Positions 42,790 to 52,230 of a stretch of DNA of 64,000 bases are shown piece after piece; the first letter of the stretch is position 1, and each line of letters starts with the position of its first letter. A program made the position numbers and the translations under genes. A model generated the notes under the pieces. It ran no database searches. It saw nothing but the letters and a program-made list of their open reading frames with translations, and was not told where the DNA came from. Source of the stretch: CAG-826 sp964583155 (GTDB taxonomy: Bacteria; Bacillota_I; Bacilli_A; RFN20; CAG-826); assembly GCA_964583155.1 (NCBI GenBank), contig CAZOUY010000003.1, positions 88,395 through 152,394 on the forward strand, given 5' to 3'.

Positions 42790-45492
42790 ATGTACGAAAC
42801 CAAATCAATTGCGGAGCTAGAAAAGGAATTAAATGTCAATATCAATATAGGATTGAGTGACGAGGAAGTACTAATTAGACAAAAGAAGTATGGAAAAAAC
42901 CAAATTATTGAGGCTAAACCACCGAGTACGATTGCTTTATTTGGTCGGCAGCTGCAAGATCCCATGATTTATGTTTTGATGATTGCGGCTATTCTATCTT
43001 TTCTTTTAAAGGAAATCGCGGATGCCGTCATTATTTTGATTGTTATTTTGATAAACGCTATTGTGGGCACGATTCAAGAATTAAAAGCGGAAAAGGCCTT
43101 GGAAGCCTTAAAAAAATTATCCACGCCTACTTGTTTAGTGAAAAGAGATAGCGCTATTAAAGAAATTCCCTCAGCGGAATTGGTGCCCGGCGATATCGTG
43201 GTTTTAGAGGAAGGGTATATCATTCCGGCTGATATTCGCTTTATGAAATGCCACAATTTAAAGGTTGATGAAGCCTCTTTAACCGGCGAATCGTTACCGA
43301 TTGAAAAGAATTGCGGAATTTCTCAACAGGAATTACCGTTAGCGGAACGATATAATATGGGATTCATGTCAACATCGGTCGTCTATGGACGTGGTGAAGG
43401 GATAGTCGTCGCGACCGGCATGAATACAGAAATTGGAAACATTGCCACGATTTTGCATGAAACCAAAGTCGAAATGACACCATTGCAAAAGCGGTTGGCG
43501 GATTTAGGAAAAATATTAGGCATTTTAACCATTGTTTTATGTCTTTCTCTTTTTATTGTTTCGGTCATTCAAAAGCGTAATGTTTTCGAAATGCTGATTA
43601 CCTCCATTTCGTTGGCGGTGGCCGCTATTCCGGAGGGCTTGCCGGCGGCAGTTACCATTGTCTTGGCGCTAGGTGTTCAAAAAATGGTGAAGGTAAATAT
43701 GATTGTTAGACGCTTACCATCGGTGGAAACCTTGGGGGCGGTCTCAGTTGTGTGTTCGGATAAAACGGGCACCCTGACACAAAACAAAATGAGCGTTCAA
43801 CAAATTTTTATTAACGATCAAATTCGTGAAATCGATGATTTTTCTTTTGAAGAGGTACAGCCCTTGCTTTGGGGAATGATGCTCTGCAACAATGCATCCA
43901 TTTCCAAGGATGTTATGGGGGACCCGACAGAAATAGCCCTTTTAGAGATGGGGCATCATTTCCATGTTGACTTGGATGAGCTAATAAGGAAAGCCCCACG
44001 CATTGATGAGATTCCCTTTGATTCCAAAAGAAAAATGATGTCTACTATGCATTTTATCGACGGGAAGAAGATGATATTTACTAAAGGAGCATTAGAAATG
44101 ATGCTGCCTCATGTCAGTTATATTTATCACCAAGGAAGAAAGGTACCCATCACTTTAAAGGATAAAGAAAATTTAAAAGAGTACACCAGAAAGATGGCAC
44201 AAAAGGCCCTTCGGGTTCTTGCGGTGGCTTATCAAGATAATGCTAAGCAGCTCAAGGAAGAACAAATGGTTTTAATAGGCTTTGTCGGGATGATGGATTT
44301 GCCCCGTCCGGAAGCGAAACCGGCAGTTCTACGATTCCAAGAGGCCGGAATTAAAACGGTCATGATAACGGGAGATCATCCTGATACCGCTTTGGCAATT
44401 GCACGTGAGCTCAATATTGCTTCGGATGAAAAGGAATGCTTAATCGGCAATGAAATCGATAATCTTTCAGAGGAAGAATTTCATAAAAAAGTGCCATCCG
44501 TGCGCGTTTTTGCGCGGGTTACACCGGAGCATAAAGTCAAAATAGTGAAAGCTCTTAAATCATATAATCAAATCGTCGCGATGACGGGAGATGGCGTCAA
44601 TGACGCTCCTAGTCTGAAGGCCGCCGATATAGGAATCGCGATGGGAAGAGGCGGTACAGAGGTGGCGAAAGGAGCGGCCGATATGATTCTGGTCGATGAT
44701 AATTTTGCTTCCATTGAAAAAGCGGTTGAAGAAGGAAGAGGAATATACGCCAATATCAAAAAAGTGGTTATCTTCCTGCTTTCTTCGAACTTTGGCGAAG
44801 TTTTTACAATGTTTTTAGGAATTGTGCTGCGACTTCCGATTCCTTTAATCGCGATTCATATATTATGGGTTAATTTGATTACCGATACTTTACCGGCTTT
44901 AGCATTAGGGGCCGATCCTAAAGATCGCGACATCATGAAGGAAAAGCCACGCGCGGCTAACGAATCATTATTCGCTCATGGGGGAATGCGTCTAACGATA
45001 TTTTATGGCGTTTTTATTACCCTATTGACACTCTGTGCTTATATCGCTTATCCTTTGAGTTTAATGATACAGCAGGGTCAGTTTTCTTGGATAAATCCGA
45101 TTGCTAATTATCGGGAAATGCAAACGATGTTCATCGATGGATTACCGAATCTAAATCTGACCGGTGAGATGATATTGATGCGCGCGCGGACGTATGCGTT
45201 TACCGCCCTAGGAATGTCGCAATTATTCCACATGCTTGGGATGAGCAATATTAAAAAATCGGTGATCAATATCTTTAAAAATAAAAATAAGCTGATGCTG
45301 GTCGCCTTTGTTGCCGGCATCACTCTTCAGGTTTTAGTAACCGAGATTCCTTTATTAAATCAGTTCTTTCAGACCGCTGAATTGAGCTTGTGGGAATGGG
45401 GATGGCTCTTGTTAATCAGTGCTTTACCATTATTAGTGCATGAATTGGTTGTCATCATGTATCGACATCAAAAGAAGGAGGTGCATCCTTGA
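42790..45492 (+). CDS. Ca2+-transporting P-type ATPase (SERCA/PacL type)
   Basis: Type II P-ATPase of 900 residues predicted to export Ca2+. It has the N-terminal cation ATPase domain (about 1-75), TGES motif EASLTGESLPIEK, helix 4 site AAIPEGLPAAVTI with the Ca-binding PEGLP motif, phosphorylation site CSDKTGTLTQNKM, hinge MTGDGVNDAPSLKAADIGIA, helix 6 segment ILWVNLITDTLPALALGADP, and the C-terminal helices. All match bacterial SERCA-like pumps (LMCA1, YloB). Own upstream region of 220 bases with a terminator before it, so probably monocistronic. Confidence 0.93.
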   Translation: MYETKSIAELEKELNVNINIGLSDEEVLIRQKKYGKNQIIEAKPPSTIALFGRQLQDPMIYVLMIAAILSFLLKEIADAVIILIVILINAIVGTIQELKAEKALEALKKLSTPTCLVKRDSAIKEIPSAELVPGDIVVLEEGYIIPADIRFMKCHNLKVDEASLTGESLPIEKNCGISQQELPLAERYNMGFMSTSVVYGRGEGIVVATGMNTEIGNIATILHETKVEMTPLQKRLADLGKILGILTIVLCLSLFIVSVIQKRNVFEMLITSISLAVAAIPEGLPAAVTIVLALGVQKMVKVNMIVRRLPSVETLGAVSVVCSDKTGTLTQNKMSVQQIFINDQIREIDDFSFEEVQPLLWGMMLCNNASISKDVMGDPTEIALLEMGHHFHVDLDELIRKAPRIDEIPFDSKRKMMSTMHFIDGKKMIFTKGALEMMLPHVSYIYHQGRKVPITLKDKENLKEYTRKMAQKALRVLAVAYQDNAKQLKEEQMVLIGFVGMMDLPRPEAKPAVLRFQEAGIKTVMITGDHPDTALAIARELNIASDEKECLIGNEIDNLSEEEFHKKVPSVRVFARVTPEHKVKIVKALKSYNQIVAMTGDGVNDAPSLKAADIGIAMGRGGTEVAKGAADMILVDDNFASIEKAVEEGRGIYANIKKVVIFLLSSNFGEVFTMFLGIVLRLPIPLIAIHILWVNLITDTLPALALGADPKDRDIMKEKPRAANESLFAHGGMRLTIFYGVFITLLTLCAYIAYPLSLMIQQGQFSWINPIANYREMQTMFIDGLPNLNLTGEMILMRARTYAFTALGMSQLFHMLGMSNIKKSVINIFKNKNKLMLVAFVAGITLQVLVTEIPLLNQFFQTAELSLWEWGWLLLISALPLLVHELVVIMYRHQKKEVHP

Positions 45493-45570
45493 TTTTTAAA
45501 GAAACAAGGAAGAGCGTCTTCAATTAAACGAAGATTGTAAGTCATAATAATTTATAAAACGCTCATAAAT

Positions 45571-45611
45571 AAAAAGATGCTTCCACCATAATTAAGGAAG
45601 CATCTTCTTTT
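45571..45611. terminator. Bidirectional terminator between Ca2+ ATPase and mscL
   Basis: AAGATGCTTCC (45574-45584) and GGAAGCATCTT (45596-45606) pair perfectly, with A run upstream and T-rich downstream. Confidence 0.85.
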
Positions 45612-45650
45612 ATTATTTTTCTTTCCAAGAATAATTTTTATGATTATCAA

Positions 45651-46187
45651 TTATTCTTTATCATCTTTTTTTAGCAAATCACGAATTTCTGTTAATAAAA
45701 CAATTTGTGGATCAGGCTCTGGCTCTGGCTCTGGTTCGGGCTCTGGCTCAGGTGCAGGTTCAGCGTTTTCTTCTTTCTCTTTTTCTTCTAAGCGTTGCTT
45801 AGCAGCATCGAGACGAGCACGGACTGAATTGATAGTCTTAACAATGCAGAACAAGACAAAAGCGATTAATAAGAAATTAATAATAGCGTTAATGAATGAA
45901 CCCCAATCGATGTAAATGGAATTTGTTAAATCAATTCCAGAAGTAGCATCGCCGGGAATTACGTATGATACTTTTAAATATGTGTAAATATCGCTTAAAG
46001 AGTTAGATCCAAAGATAGCCGCTAAGATGAAATTGATAATAGGCTTTAGGATATGCTCACTTAAAGCATTAACAATGCTGGTGAAAGCACCACCAACGAT
46101 GACACCAACAGCCATATCTAAAACGTTACCGCGAGTAATAAACTCCTTAAATTCACTAAAGAATTTGCTTTTTTTTCTTTTCGCCAT
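45651..46187 (-). CDS. mscL: Large-conductance mechanosensitive channel
   Basis: Pentameric membrane channel that opens on osmotic down-shock. The N-terminal FKEFITRGNVLDMAVGVIVG is the family signature (helix S1 and TM1); TM2 is near residues 99-121. 178 residues, longer than the usual 130-150 because of a C-terminal linker of alternating Glu-Pro (residues 146-159) before the final helix IVLLTEIRDLLKKD, which likely forms the cytoplasmic bundle. Ribosome site AGGAGG. Monocistronic. Confidence 0.96.
   Translation of the reverse strand: MAKRKKSKFFSEFKEFITRGNVLDMAVGVIVGGAFTSIVNALSEHILKPIINFILAAIFGSNSLSDIYTYLKVSYVIPGDATSGIDLTNSIYIDWGSFINAIINFLLIAFVLFCIVKTINSVRARLDAAKQRLEEKEKEENAEPAPEPEPEPEPEPEPDPQIVLLTEIRDLLKKDDKE
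45708..45766. repeat. Hexanucleotide repeat encoding (Glu-Pro)n in mscL
   Basis: Imperfect GGCTCT-type hexamer repeats, on the coding strand giving alternating Glu and Pro codons (EPAPEPEPEPEPEPEPDP). It may vary in length by slippage without changing the frame. Confidence 0.85.
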
Positions 46188-46241
46188 AAATATACCTCCT
46201 TTTTTATTCTACCTTATCTTTGAAAAAAAACAACAAAAAGT

Positions 46242-46272
46242 AAAAAAAGCCATGGAATAATCCACGGCTTTT
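46242..46272 (-). terminator. Terminator of repeat lipoprotein gene
   Basis: AGCCATGG (46248-46255) and CCACGGCT (46262-46269) pair with one wobble on the minus strand, with seven T behind. Confidence 0.75.
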
Positions 46273-46286
46273 AAGTTTGCTTCTGA

Positions 46287-47564
46287 TTATAAGAAGGCTT
46301 GAATAATCAATGGTGCTTCACCTGCATCAGGATATGGCTCATCGGATAAATAGAACATTATTTCTGTCGACCCTTTAATAGCATACTTGTAAGTATCGTT
46401 ATTGGTATCGGTCTCAGTAGTGACAGTGTAACCTGCCGCTGTGAGAATCTCAGTATAAACGTTTTCAGCATCCGCGCCAACACCACCGACGACGACAGTG
46501 TATAGAGGACCATAGACAGTAGCGGTTGAAGAACTAAAGTAAGTTAGAGTGGCACCTTCTTCCACATATGCGGGAATTGTGGCTAATTCATTAGGCCATG
46601 CTGCTGATTTTTTGAAGACGGCAGTTGGTTCATTCAAATACATGAATAAGCAAATACCAGTTCCGAAACCAGTTTGAGACATGACGGCTGTTTCAATGAC
46701 CACTTGAGTCAAGAAGTTGAAGGCATATTTATCAGTGCTATTTGTGAATGTTCCAACTTCCCAATACAAGGATGTTAGTAATTCTAAGTATTCGGCCAAG
46801 TCGGTTTCATTAGTACCAATGCACCATAAGACATAGCATTCTAATAGACCCTTTGTACCATCTTGGTTGGTCACTGGGATAAGGTTGAAGCCACCGAAGT
46901 AAGTAACACCATCGCGTTCATCATCGACAAATGATGGATGTGGTACATCAGTATTCAAGGCATCAGCAATATCTGCGGACGGCCATCCTTCTAAGTATTC
47001 ACCCATCCAACCTTCGTTAGAGATGATACGTTGATAGCCAACATAGAGAATAAAACCATAAATTGCGTCATATTCATTTTCAGTTCCTACGACTGTAAGT
47101 CCGTATTCATATCTTAAATATTCCGCACCTTTAATTTTCTTGACAGCAGCGTAAATACGATATTGTTGATAAAGTGATTTATCAATTTCAAAACCATTTT
47201 CTTCTAAATAGCTAGTGTAAGTTGCCATATGAGCGGTAATAGTTTCGGTACTCATTGATTCATCGTTTTCGCAAACGATAGTTGTGGAAACTTCATCACC
47301 GGCATCAGTACTCTCGGACGTAAATTGAGCTGAATAATAAGTGGTGTCGACATATGGAACTTCATATGGCTCCGTTTTAGCAGCGGTCCATACTTTGCCG
47401 AGCATGTCTTGAATTCCATCAATCCAGTCAGTACCGTTACCCTTCGCTTTTTCAATTACATTAGGATCAGTTGAAGATGGTGGGTTCTTATCACAACCAG
47501 TAGTGGCCACTACAACGCTGGTTGCAAGAAGAACTGTTAACAAGATTTTGTTTTTCATAAACAT
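46287..47564 (-). CDS. Surface lipoprotein with internal repeats, unknown function
   Basis: 425-residue predicted lipoprotein: signal peptide of 23 residues ending VVATTGC. I do not recognise a named family. Three loosely similar modules are seen, each with a helix then beta pattern: YTSYLEENGFEID, LAEYLELLTSLYWEV and NVYTEILTAAGYTV. Two of them are preceded by a WP element (WPSADIADAL, WPNELATIPAY). It is rich in Thr, Tyr and acidic residues, as expected for a secreted protein. AGGAGG lies five bases before the ATG at 47564. Monocistronic, with its own terminator. Surface binding is inference. Confidence 0.65.
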   Translation of the reverse strand: MFMKNKILLTVLLATSVVVATTGCDKNPPSSTDPNVIEKAKGNGTDWIDGIQDMLGKVWTAAKTEPYEVPYVDTTYYSAQFTSESTDAGDEVSTTIVCENDESMSTETITAHMATYTSYLEENGFEIDKSLYQQYRIYAAVKKIKGAEYLRYEYGLTVVGTENEYDAIYGFILYVGYQRIISNEGWMGEYLEGWPSADIADALNTDVPHPSFVDDERDGVTYFGGFNLIPVTNQDGTKGLLECYVLWCIGTNETDLAEYLELLTSLYWEVGTFTNSTDKYAFNFLTQVVIETAVMSQTGFGTGICLFMYLNEPTAVFKKSAAWPNELATIPAYVEEGATLTYFSSSTATVYGPLYTVVVGGVGADAENVYTEILTAAGYTVTTETDTNNDTYKYAIKGSTEIMFYLSDEPYPDAGEAPLIIQAFL

Positions 47565-47804
47565 TTCTTCCTCCTACATTTAACAATAATAATACATATT
47601 ATTGTAAAGATAGTAATATTCTACTTTAGAATAATAAAAAAATCAATCAAAATATTTTCAATTAGATTTATTTATCATTAAATTGTCGTAATTACAAAAA
47701 TTTTGTCATAATTGAGCAAACGTTTGATATTTTAGTTCAGAAAAAATTTAAATTATCATGGCGTTATTGTATAATTAAATAGATTTAGAAAGAAGGGATG
47801 ATTT

Positions 47805-48659
47805 ATGCGTAAGATAAAAATTATTGTTGATAGTACAATGGATTTAAGACCAGAGGAAATTCAAAAATACGATTTAGAAGTTGTGCCTCTTTTGGTGAAT
47901 TTTGATAATCATTCTTATCGTGATGGTGTTGATTTAAATACTGAGCAATTATATTCATTGGTGGAGCAATACGATGAATTACCTAAAACGGCCTCACGCG
48001 ATCCTCAATGCTTTATCGATCTTTTTACCCGATATTTAGCAGAAGATTATGATATTCTTTGCATTCTTATATCGAGTGATTTCTCCGCTATTTATCAGTC
48101 AGCATACATCGCTTCTAATGAATTTGATCATCAAAGAATTAGGGTGGTCGATTCTCGCAATTTATCATCAGGTATCGGTCTTTCGGTTTTGAAGGCTTGC
48201 AAAATGCGCGAAGAAGGCCGCAATTTGCATGAAATAGCGGATATTTTAGAGCAAAAGATTATTCCGAATGTCAGAGCACAATTTGTTGTGGAGGATTTAA
48301 CCTTTTTGCATAAGGGCGGACGCTGTTCTTCGACCTCTTATTATTTCGGAAAAATGCTACATATTCATCCGGAAATCGTAGTTAGAGATGGGAAAATGAG
48401 CGTTTATCGTAAGCCACGAGGCAAAATGGTCAAGGCCTATGATGAATTGTTAGAGATGATTAGAAACGATTTACCAAATGTCGATCTCGATCACGTCATG
48501 ATAACCCATTCTTTAGCGCCGGAAGGTGTGGAGTATCTTTATCGCGAGCTTTCAAAAATGATTCCGAAAGATAAAATCATGATAACAGAAGCGGGCTGTG
48601 TGATATCTTCCCATTGCGGAAAAGGAACAATCGGCATTTTATATATTTTGAAATATTAA
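47805..48659 (+). CDS. DegV-family fatty acid-binding protein
   Basis: 284-residue soluble protein of the DegV/FakB type, which binds a fatty acid and presents it to the fatty acid kinase FakA. Recognisable are the start IKIIVDSTMDLRPEEI, VVPLLVNFDNHSYRDGVDL, TASRDPQC, and FLHKGGRCSS in the second half. Ribosome site AAGAAGGGATGA. It is divergent from the lipoprotein gene, with a 240-base spacer that includes a TATAAT near 47770. The kinase gene fakA is not in this window. Confidence 0.92.
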   Translation: MRKIKIIVDSTMDLRPEEIQKYDLEVVPLLVNFDNHSYRDGVDLNTEQLYSLVEQYDELPKTASRDPQCFIDLFTRYLAEDYDILCILISSDFSAIYQSAYIASNEFDHQRIRVVDSRNLSSGIGLSVLKACKMREEGRNLHEIADILEQKIIPNVRAQFVVEDLTFLHKGGRCSSTSYYFGKMLHIHPEIVVRDGKMSVYRKPRGKMVKAYDELLEMIRNDLPNVDLDHVMITHSLAPEGVEYLYRELSKMIPKDKIMITEAGCVISSHCGKGTIGILYILKY

Positions 48660-48679
48660 TTAATTTATCTTGATAATAA

Positions 48680-48717
48680 AAAAAGGATTCCTTACAGAAG
48701 CTGAAGGAACCCTTTTT
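48680..48717. terminator. Bidirectional terminator between degV and pmbA
   Basis: AAAAAGGATTCCTT (48680-48693) and AAGGAACCCTTTTT (48704-48717) pair with one mismatch or wobble. Serves the two convergent genes. Confidence 0.8.
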
Positions 48718-48775
48718 ATTATATAGAAATAATAATATTGATTCTTTATTTATCAGAAAGGGATATATCTTGAGG

Positions 48776-50104
48776 CTATTTACCGGCCACGGCGATTGAA
48801 CGAATCAAAACACTCGGACAGGTAATTGACGAAAGCTGTGTTTCGCTATTGTTCGCGACCTCTTTAATATCATGCATAATCGATAGAAGATTTCCCGCAA
48901 TAGTGATTAAATTGATCGGTTCGGCTATTTTGCCGTTACGAATCATAAATCCTTTGGCTTGTAAGGAGAAGTTACCGGACTGTTGGTTCATACCGGCATG
49001 TAAGCCTTGAATTTCGGTGATATAGACACCTTCGCTAATAGGAGAAATCATCTCTTCCTCGCTATATTTTCCCGGCTTCACGAAGAGATTGAGGAAATGA
49101 ATTCCCACTTTGCCTTTCGCGGAGTCTTTATAACCATTTCCTGTCGGCGCCACTCCCATTTGATGGGCTGTGGTCAAATTATGGAAATAGGTTTTCAATA
49201 CGCCCTTTTCGATAACCGTTTTTGGAAAAGTTGCGACCCCTTCGTCATCAAAATAGCGGAAGAAAACGTTTCGTGATAGAGGATTTTCGGTGACGGACAA
49301 TTTTTTGCTTGCCACTAAAGTATTGAGCTTTCCTTCTAAAAAGGATGAGTGCTTTAAGACCTCATTCGCACTGGCACTCGCTAAAAAGCAGCTAAGAAGA
49401 CTGGCGAAAACTTGTGGTGTAAAGACGCAAGGATAATCGCGGCTATCGCAAGGCGCTCCTCCTAACTGTGAGAGCGTTTTTTTGGCAATATCATCCACCA
49501 ATTGAGCAACATTGACGCTTTGCAAATCATTTCCGAAGACGATATCATATCCGGTTTTGACTTCTTCATCTTGCTTCGCCACGGCTTCGGCGTATAAAAC
49601 GAAATCATTTGTCTTATGCTTTAAATATAAGCCATGGCTGTTGACTAAGGTTATTTCCGAAGCGTTTTCTTCATAAGAAACGCCACCCACTTCGACAATG
49701 CGTTCATCCTTTAAACGCAATTGGGTTTCAATATCATGTAAAAGAGCAATTTTATCTTGAGCCGATATGGAAGATAAATGAGCGTTATAAGTATTTTTCT
49801 TTTTATACAAAGATGATCCTTCAAAAATATACGGGGTTTCAGTATCGGTAATGGCTTTTGCATTTTCTTTAACCTGTTCTGCTAAATACATTGGTGTCGT
49901 TGAGTCATTTAATTCACTATAGGCATATCCGATTTTTCCATTATAAATACCACGGGCCGCCAAAATGGTGGTGTCAGCGACAGTATAACTGGATATTTCA
50001 TGATGAAATAGCTCAATGCACAAACGATAAGTATGTTGAACATAAAGCTCATAGGATTCAAGACCTATTTTTTGCGCTTCATCGATAAATTTCTGGTATT
50101 TCAT
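48776..50104 (-). CDS. pmbA: PmbA/TldE-family peptidase partner
   Basis: 442-residue member of the TldD/PmbA pair. In E. coli TldD and TldE form a heterodimeric metalloprotease for unfolded or modified peptides; PmbA/TldE lacks the metal-binding motif, and none is seen here. Family elements include GKIGYAYSELND near residue 57 and the C-terminal GLHAGMNQQSGNFSLQAKGF. The start overlaps the tldD stop by 4 bases. The cellular substrate is unknown; no modified-peptide precursor was found close by. Confidence 0.93.
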   Translation of the reverse strand: MKYQKFIDEAQKIGLESYELYVQHTYRLCIELFHHEISSYTVADTTILAARGIYNGKIGYAYSELNDSTTPMYLAEQVKENAKAITDTETPYIFEGSSLYKKKNTYNAHLSSISAQDKIALLHDIETQLRLKDERIVEVGGVSYEENASEITLVNSHGLYLKHKTNDFVLYAEAVAKQDEEVKTGYDIVFGNDLQSVNVAQLVDDIAKKTLSQLGGAPCDSRDYPCVFTPQVFASLLSCFLASASANEVLKHSSFLEGKLNTLVASKKLSVTENPLSRNVFFRYFDDEGVATFPKTVIEKGVLKTYFHNLTTAHQMGVAPTGNGYKDSAKGKVGIHFLNLFVKPGKYSEEEMISPISEGVYITEIQGLHAGMNQQSGNFSLQAKGFMIRNGKIAEPINLITIAGNLLSIMHDIKEVANNSETQLSSITCPSVLIRSIAVAGK

Positions 50105-51498
50105 TTTCCGTTACCTCCTCTACCACCGACAGTTATATCTTGGACCCGAATCGTTGGTTGACCAACATCAGCGGGAATTGAACCCGAGGCAGCTCCACAC
50201 ATTCCTTGAGCGCGCTTTAAATCATTAGCGACGCGATCAATTTTTAATAAAATATCAGCGCCGTTTCCAATGAGAGTGGCTCCTTTAACGGGACGGGTGA
50301 TCTGGCCATTTTCAATTAAATAGCCTTCGGTAACGGCAAAATTAAAGTCTCCGGTTGTAGGATTGACGGATCCACCGCCTAATGATTTAGCGTATAATCC
50401 CGATTCGGTTTCCGCAATTATTTCTTCGGGAGTCGATTTGCCGGCGCAAATAAAGGTGTTGGACATTCGCGAGGTCGGTTCAAATTGATAGGATTCGCGA
50501 CGAGTGGCACCATTGCCCTTCAGTCCCATTCTTCGGCCATTAAAGGAATCGACCAAATATGATTTCAAAACGCCGTTTTCAATTAACACCGTACGTTCGG
50601 TAGGATTTCCTTCATCATCGATATTGCCGGAGCCCCATCCGTTTTCGATAGTGCCGTCATCAACCGCGGTGACAATATCGGAAGCGATTTTTTGACCCAG
50701 CTTATTGGCAAAGACAGAGAGATTTCGTGACACAGCACTAGCTTCTAGAGCGTGGCCACATGCTTCATGGAAAATCACACCGCCGAAGCCATTACCAATC
50801 ACAACGGTCATTTTTCCACTTGGGCATTCCTCAGCCTTAAGCATGGTTAAAGCTGTTTTTGCTGTTTCGGTCGCCAAGGCTTGAACATCGATATCATCGG
50901 TGAAAAATTCTAAGCCTTTCTGCGCTCCCGGACCAACGCCGGCTGTTTCAATTACACCATTTTCAGAAGCGATTGCAATGATGTAAAGACGTCCCCGTCC
51001 GCGGTCATCATGAAATTGTTGTCCGTTGGAATTGAAAATATCAACTTTTTTTGTGTTATCGGAAAAGAGAACGCGCGTGCGGATGATGCGACTATCATAA
51101 GATGAACAAGCCTCATAGGCTTCTCTCATAAGCGCGATTTTCCTTTCTTTAGGAACATCGGCCAAAGGTGTTTTAGCACGATGATGCTTTTTTACACGAA
51201 CTTTTTCTATTTTTTCAACAGTTTTTAAACGCGTTCCTTGAAATGAAGCGGCTAGAGTAGTCGCTAGTTTTAATAATCCCTTGGGGGAAATATCATTGGT
51301 GTATCCATATACACTTTGCAGATCTTTTAAAAGACGAATACCAGCGCCATAAGAAACCCCGGAATTGATTGAGTTTACTTCACCATTATCCATTTCAATT
51401 GCAGTGGAGTTGGTTTCCTCTAAATAGATCTCGGCGAAATCCGCTCCGGAAGAAAGGCCTTCGTTAAGGACTTTGATAGCTAAAGATTTCGAAATCAT
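50101..51498 (-). CDS. tldD: TldD metalloprotease subunit
   Basis: 465-residue catalytic partner of PmbA/TldE. The zinc motif HEACGHALEA (HExxxH) is near residue 246, followed by the region VDDGTIENGWGSGNIDDEG and the C-terminal GCASG-like MCGAASGSIPADVGQP. Ribosome site AGGAGATGTTG close to the ATG at 51498. Cotranscribed with pmbA through a 4-base overlap. Confidence 0.95.
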   Translation of the reverse strand: MISKSLAIKVLNEGLSSGADFAEIYLEETNSTAIEMDNGEVNSINSGVSYGAGIRLLKDLQSVYGYTNDISPKGLLKLATTLAASFQGTRLKTVEKIEKVRVKKHHRAKTPLADVPKERKIALMREAYEACSSYDSRIIRTRVLFSDNTKKVDIFNSNGQQFHDDRGRGRLYIIAIASENGVIETAGVGPGAQKGLEFFTDDIDVQALATETAKTALTMLKAEECPSGKMTVVIGNGFGGVIFHEACGHALEASAVSRNLSVFANKLGQKIASDIVTAVDDGTIENGWGSGNIDDEGNPTERTVLIENGVLKSYLVDSFNGRRMGLKGNGATRRESYQFEPTSRMSNTFICAGKSTPEEIIAETESGLYAKSLGGGSVNPTTGDFNFAVTEGYLIENGQITRPVKGATLIGNGADILLKIDRVANDLKRAQGMCGAASGSIPADVGQPTIRVQDITVGGRGGNGK

Positions 51499-51615
51499 AT
51501 CAACATCTCCTTTATATACTTTTCCATTATATCATGAAGTTTTTAAAGGAAACGAGAGAATAATTGCTTTTTTTCTTGGCCAAAGTTATTTATTATAATA
51601 AATAAGTGAGATGTG

Positions 51616-52230
51616 ATGCATATGAACGAAAAAGAATTATTGGATGAATTAAGAGAGAATTATCAAGGCTTACGTTTTTCATTTAATCAAGAAGAAGTAA
51701 AGTTTCAATGCTTGAGGAATTATCGTCAAGGAAAGCTTCATGGCCTTTTTACCAGAGCGTATTGGAAGCGAAAGGAGCTTTTTCAAAAGGGACAAATAGC
51801 TTATGGATACGTTTTTAAAGAATATCGTCCACAAATCGATGATTTATATAGCGATTATCCCATTTGGGTGTTGCTATCACCCAATCATGAATTCGAAACA
51901 TCTCCTGATAAATATTTAATAATTGTCGATAGATTGAATCAATTTCTAAAACAAAAAGCACATAGCCGTAAAGATAAGCAATTACAAAGAATTTTAGAGG
52001 GTGAATTGAGCGAGGTTTACTATTATATTTTACCGAGCTATTTAACAGAAGGGGCCTTAGTTTATTTATGCACAACGTATGTAAGGCATACACATACCCC
52101 ATTATTTCATTTGGGCTTAAATCCGATTTTATACGCTCCCACCATTTCCAAAGAAATTATGATTTTACCGAATAAATATTGGACAAAGGCTTGGAATAAT
52201 TATTATCAAGAGGAGCATAAAGATGATTAG
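51616..52230 (+). CDS. Unknown protein coupled to MacB-like ABC transporter
   Basis: About 204-residue soluble protein with no signal peptide or membrane helix; I do not recognise it. It is rich in aromatic and basic residues and has a stretch YYYILPSYLTEGALVYLC. The ATG at 51616 lies five bases after AGTGAG; 51622 is a second possible start. It overlaps the ABC transporter gene by 8 bases, so translation is coupled and a role linked with that transporter is plausible but unproven. Confidence 0.55.
   Translation: MHMNEKELLDELRENYQGLRFSFNQEEVKFQCLRNYRQGKLHGLFTRAYWKRKELFQKGQIAYGYVFKEYRPQIDDLYSDYPIWVLLSPNHEFETSPDKYLIIVDRLNQFLKQKAHSRKDKQLQRILEGELSEVYYYILPSYLTEGALVYLCTTYVRHTHTPLFHLGLNPILYAPTISKEIMILPNKYWTKAWNNYYQEEHKDD

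Noticed and set aside
45640..45915. Plus-strand frame with a Gly-Ser repeat opposite mscL
   Set aside because: It is the antisense of the Glu-Pro repeat in mscL; no ribosome site or promoter and it opposes a clear gene.
48776..51498. RiPP biosynthetic cluster around tldD/pmbA
   Set aside because: No precursor peptide, cyclodehydratase or dedicated transporter adjacent; the ABC transporter beyond is separated by an independent start region and lies on the other strand.
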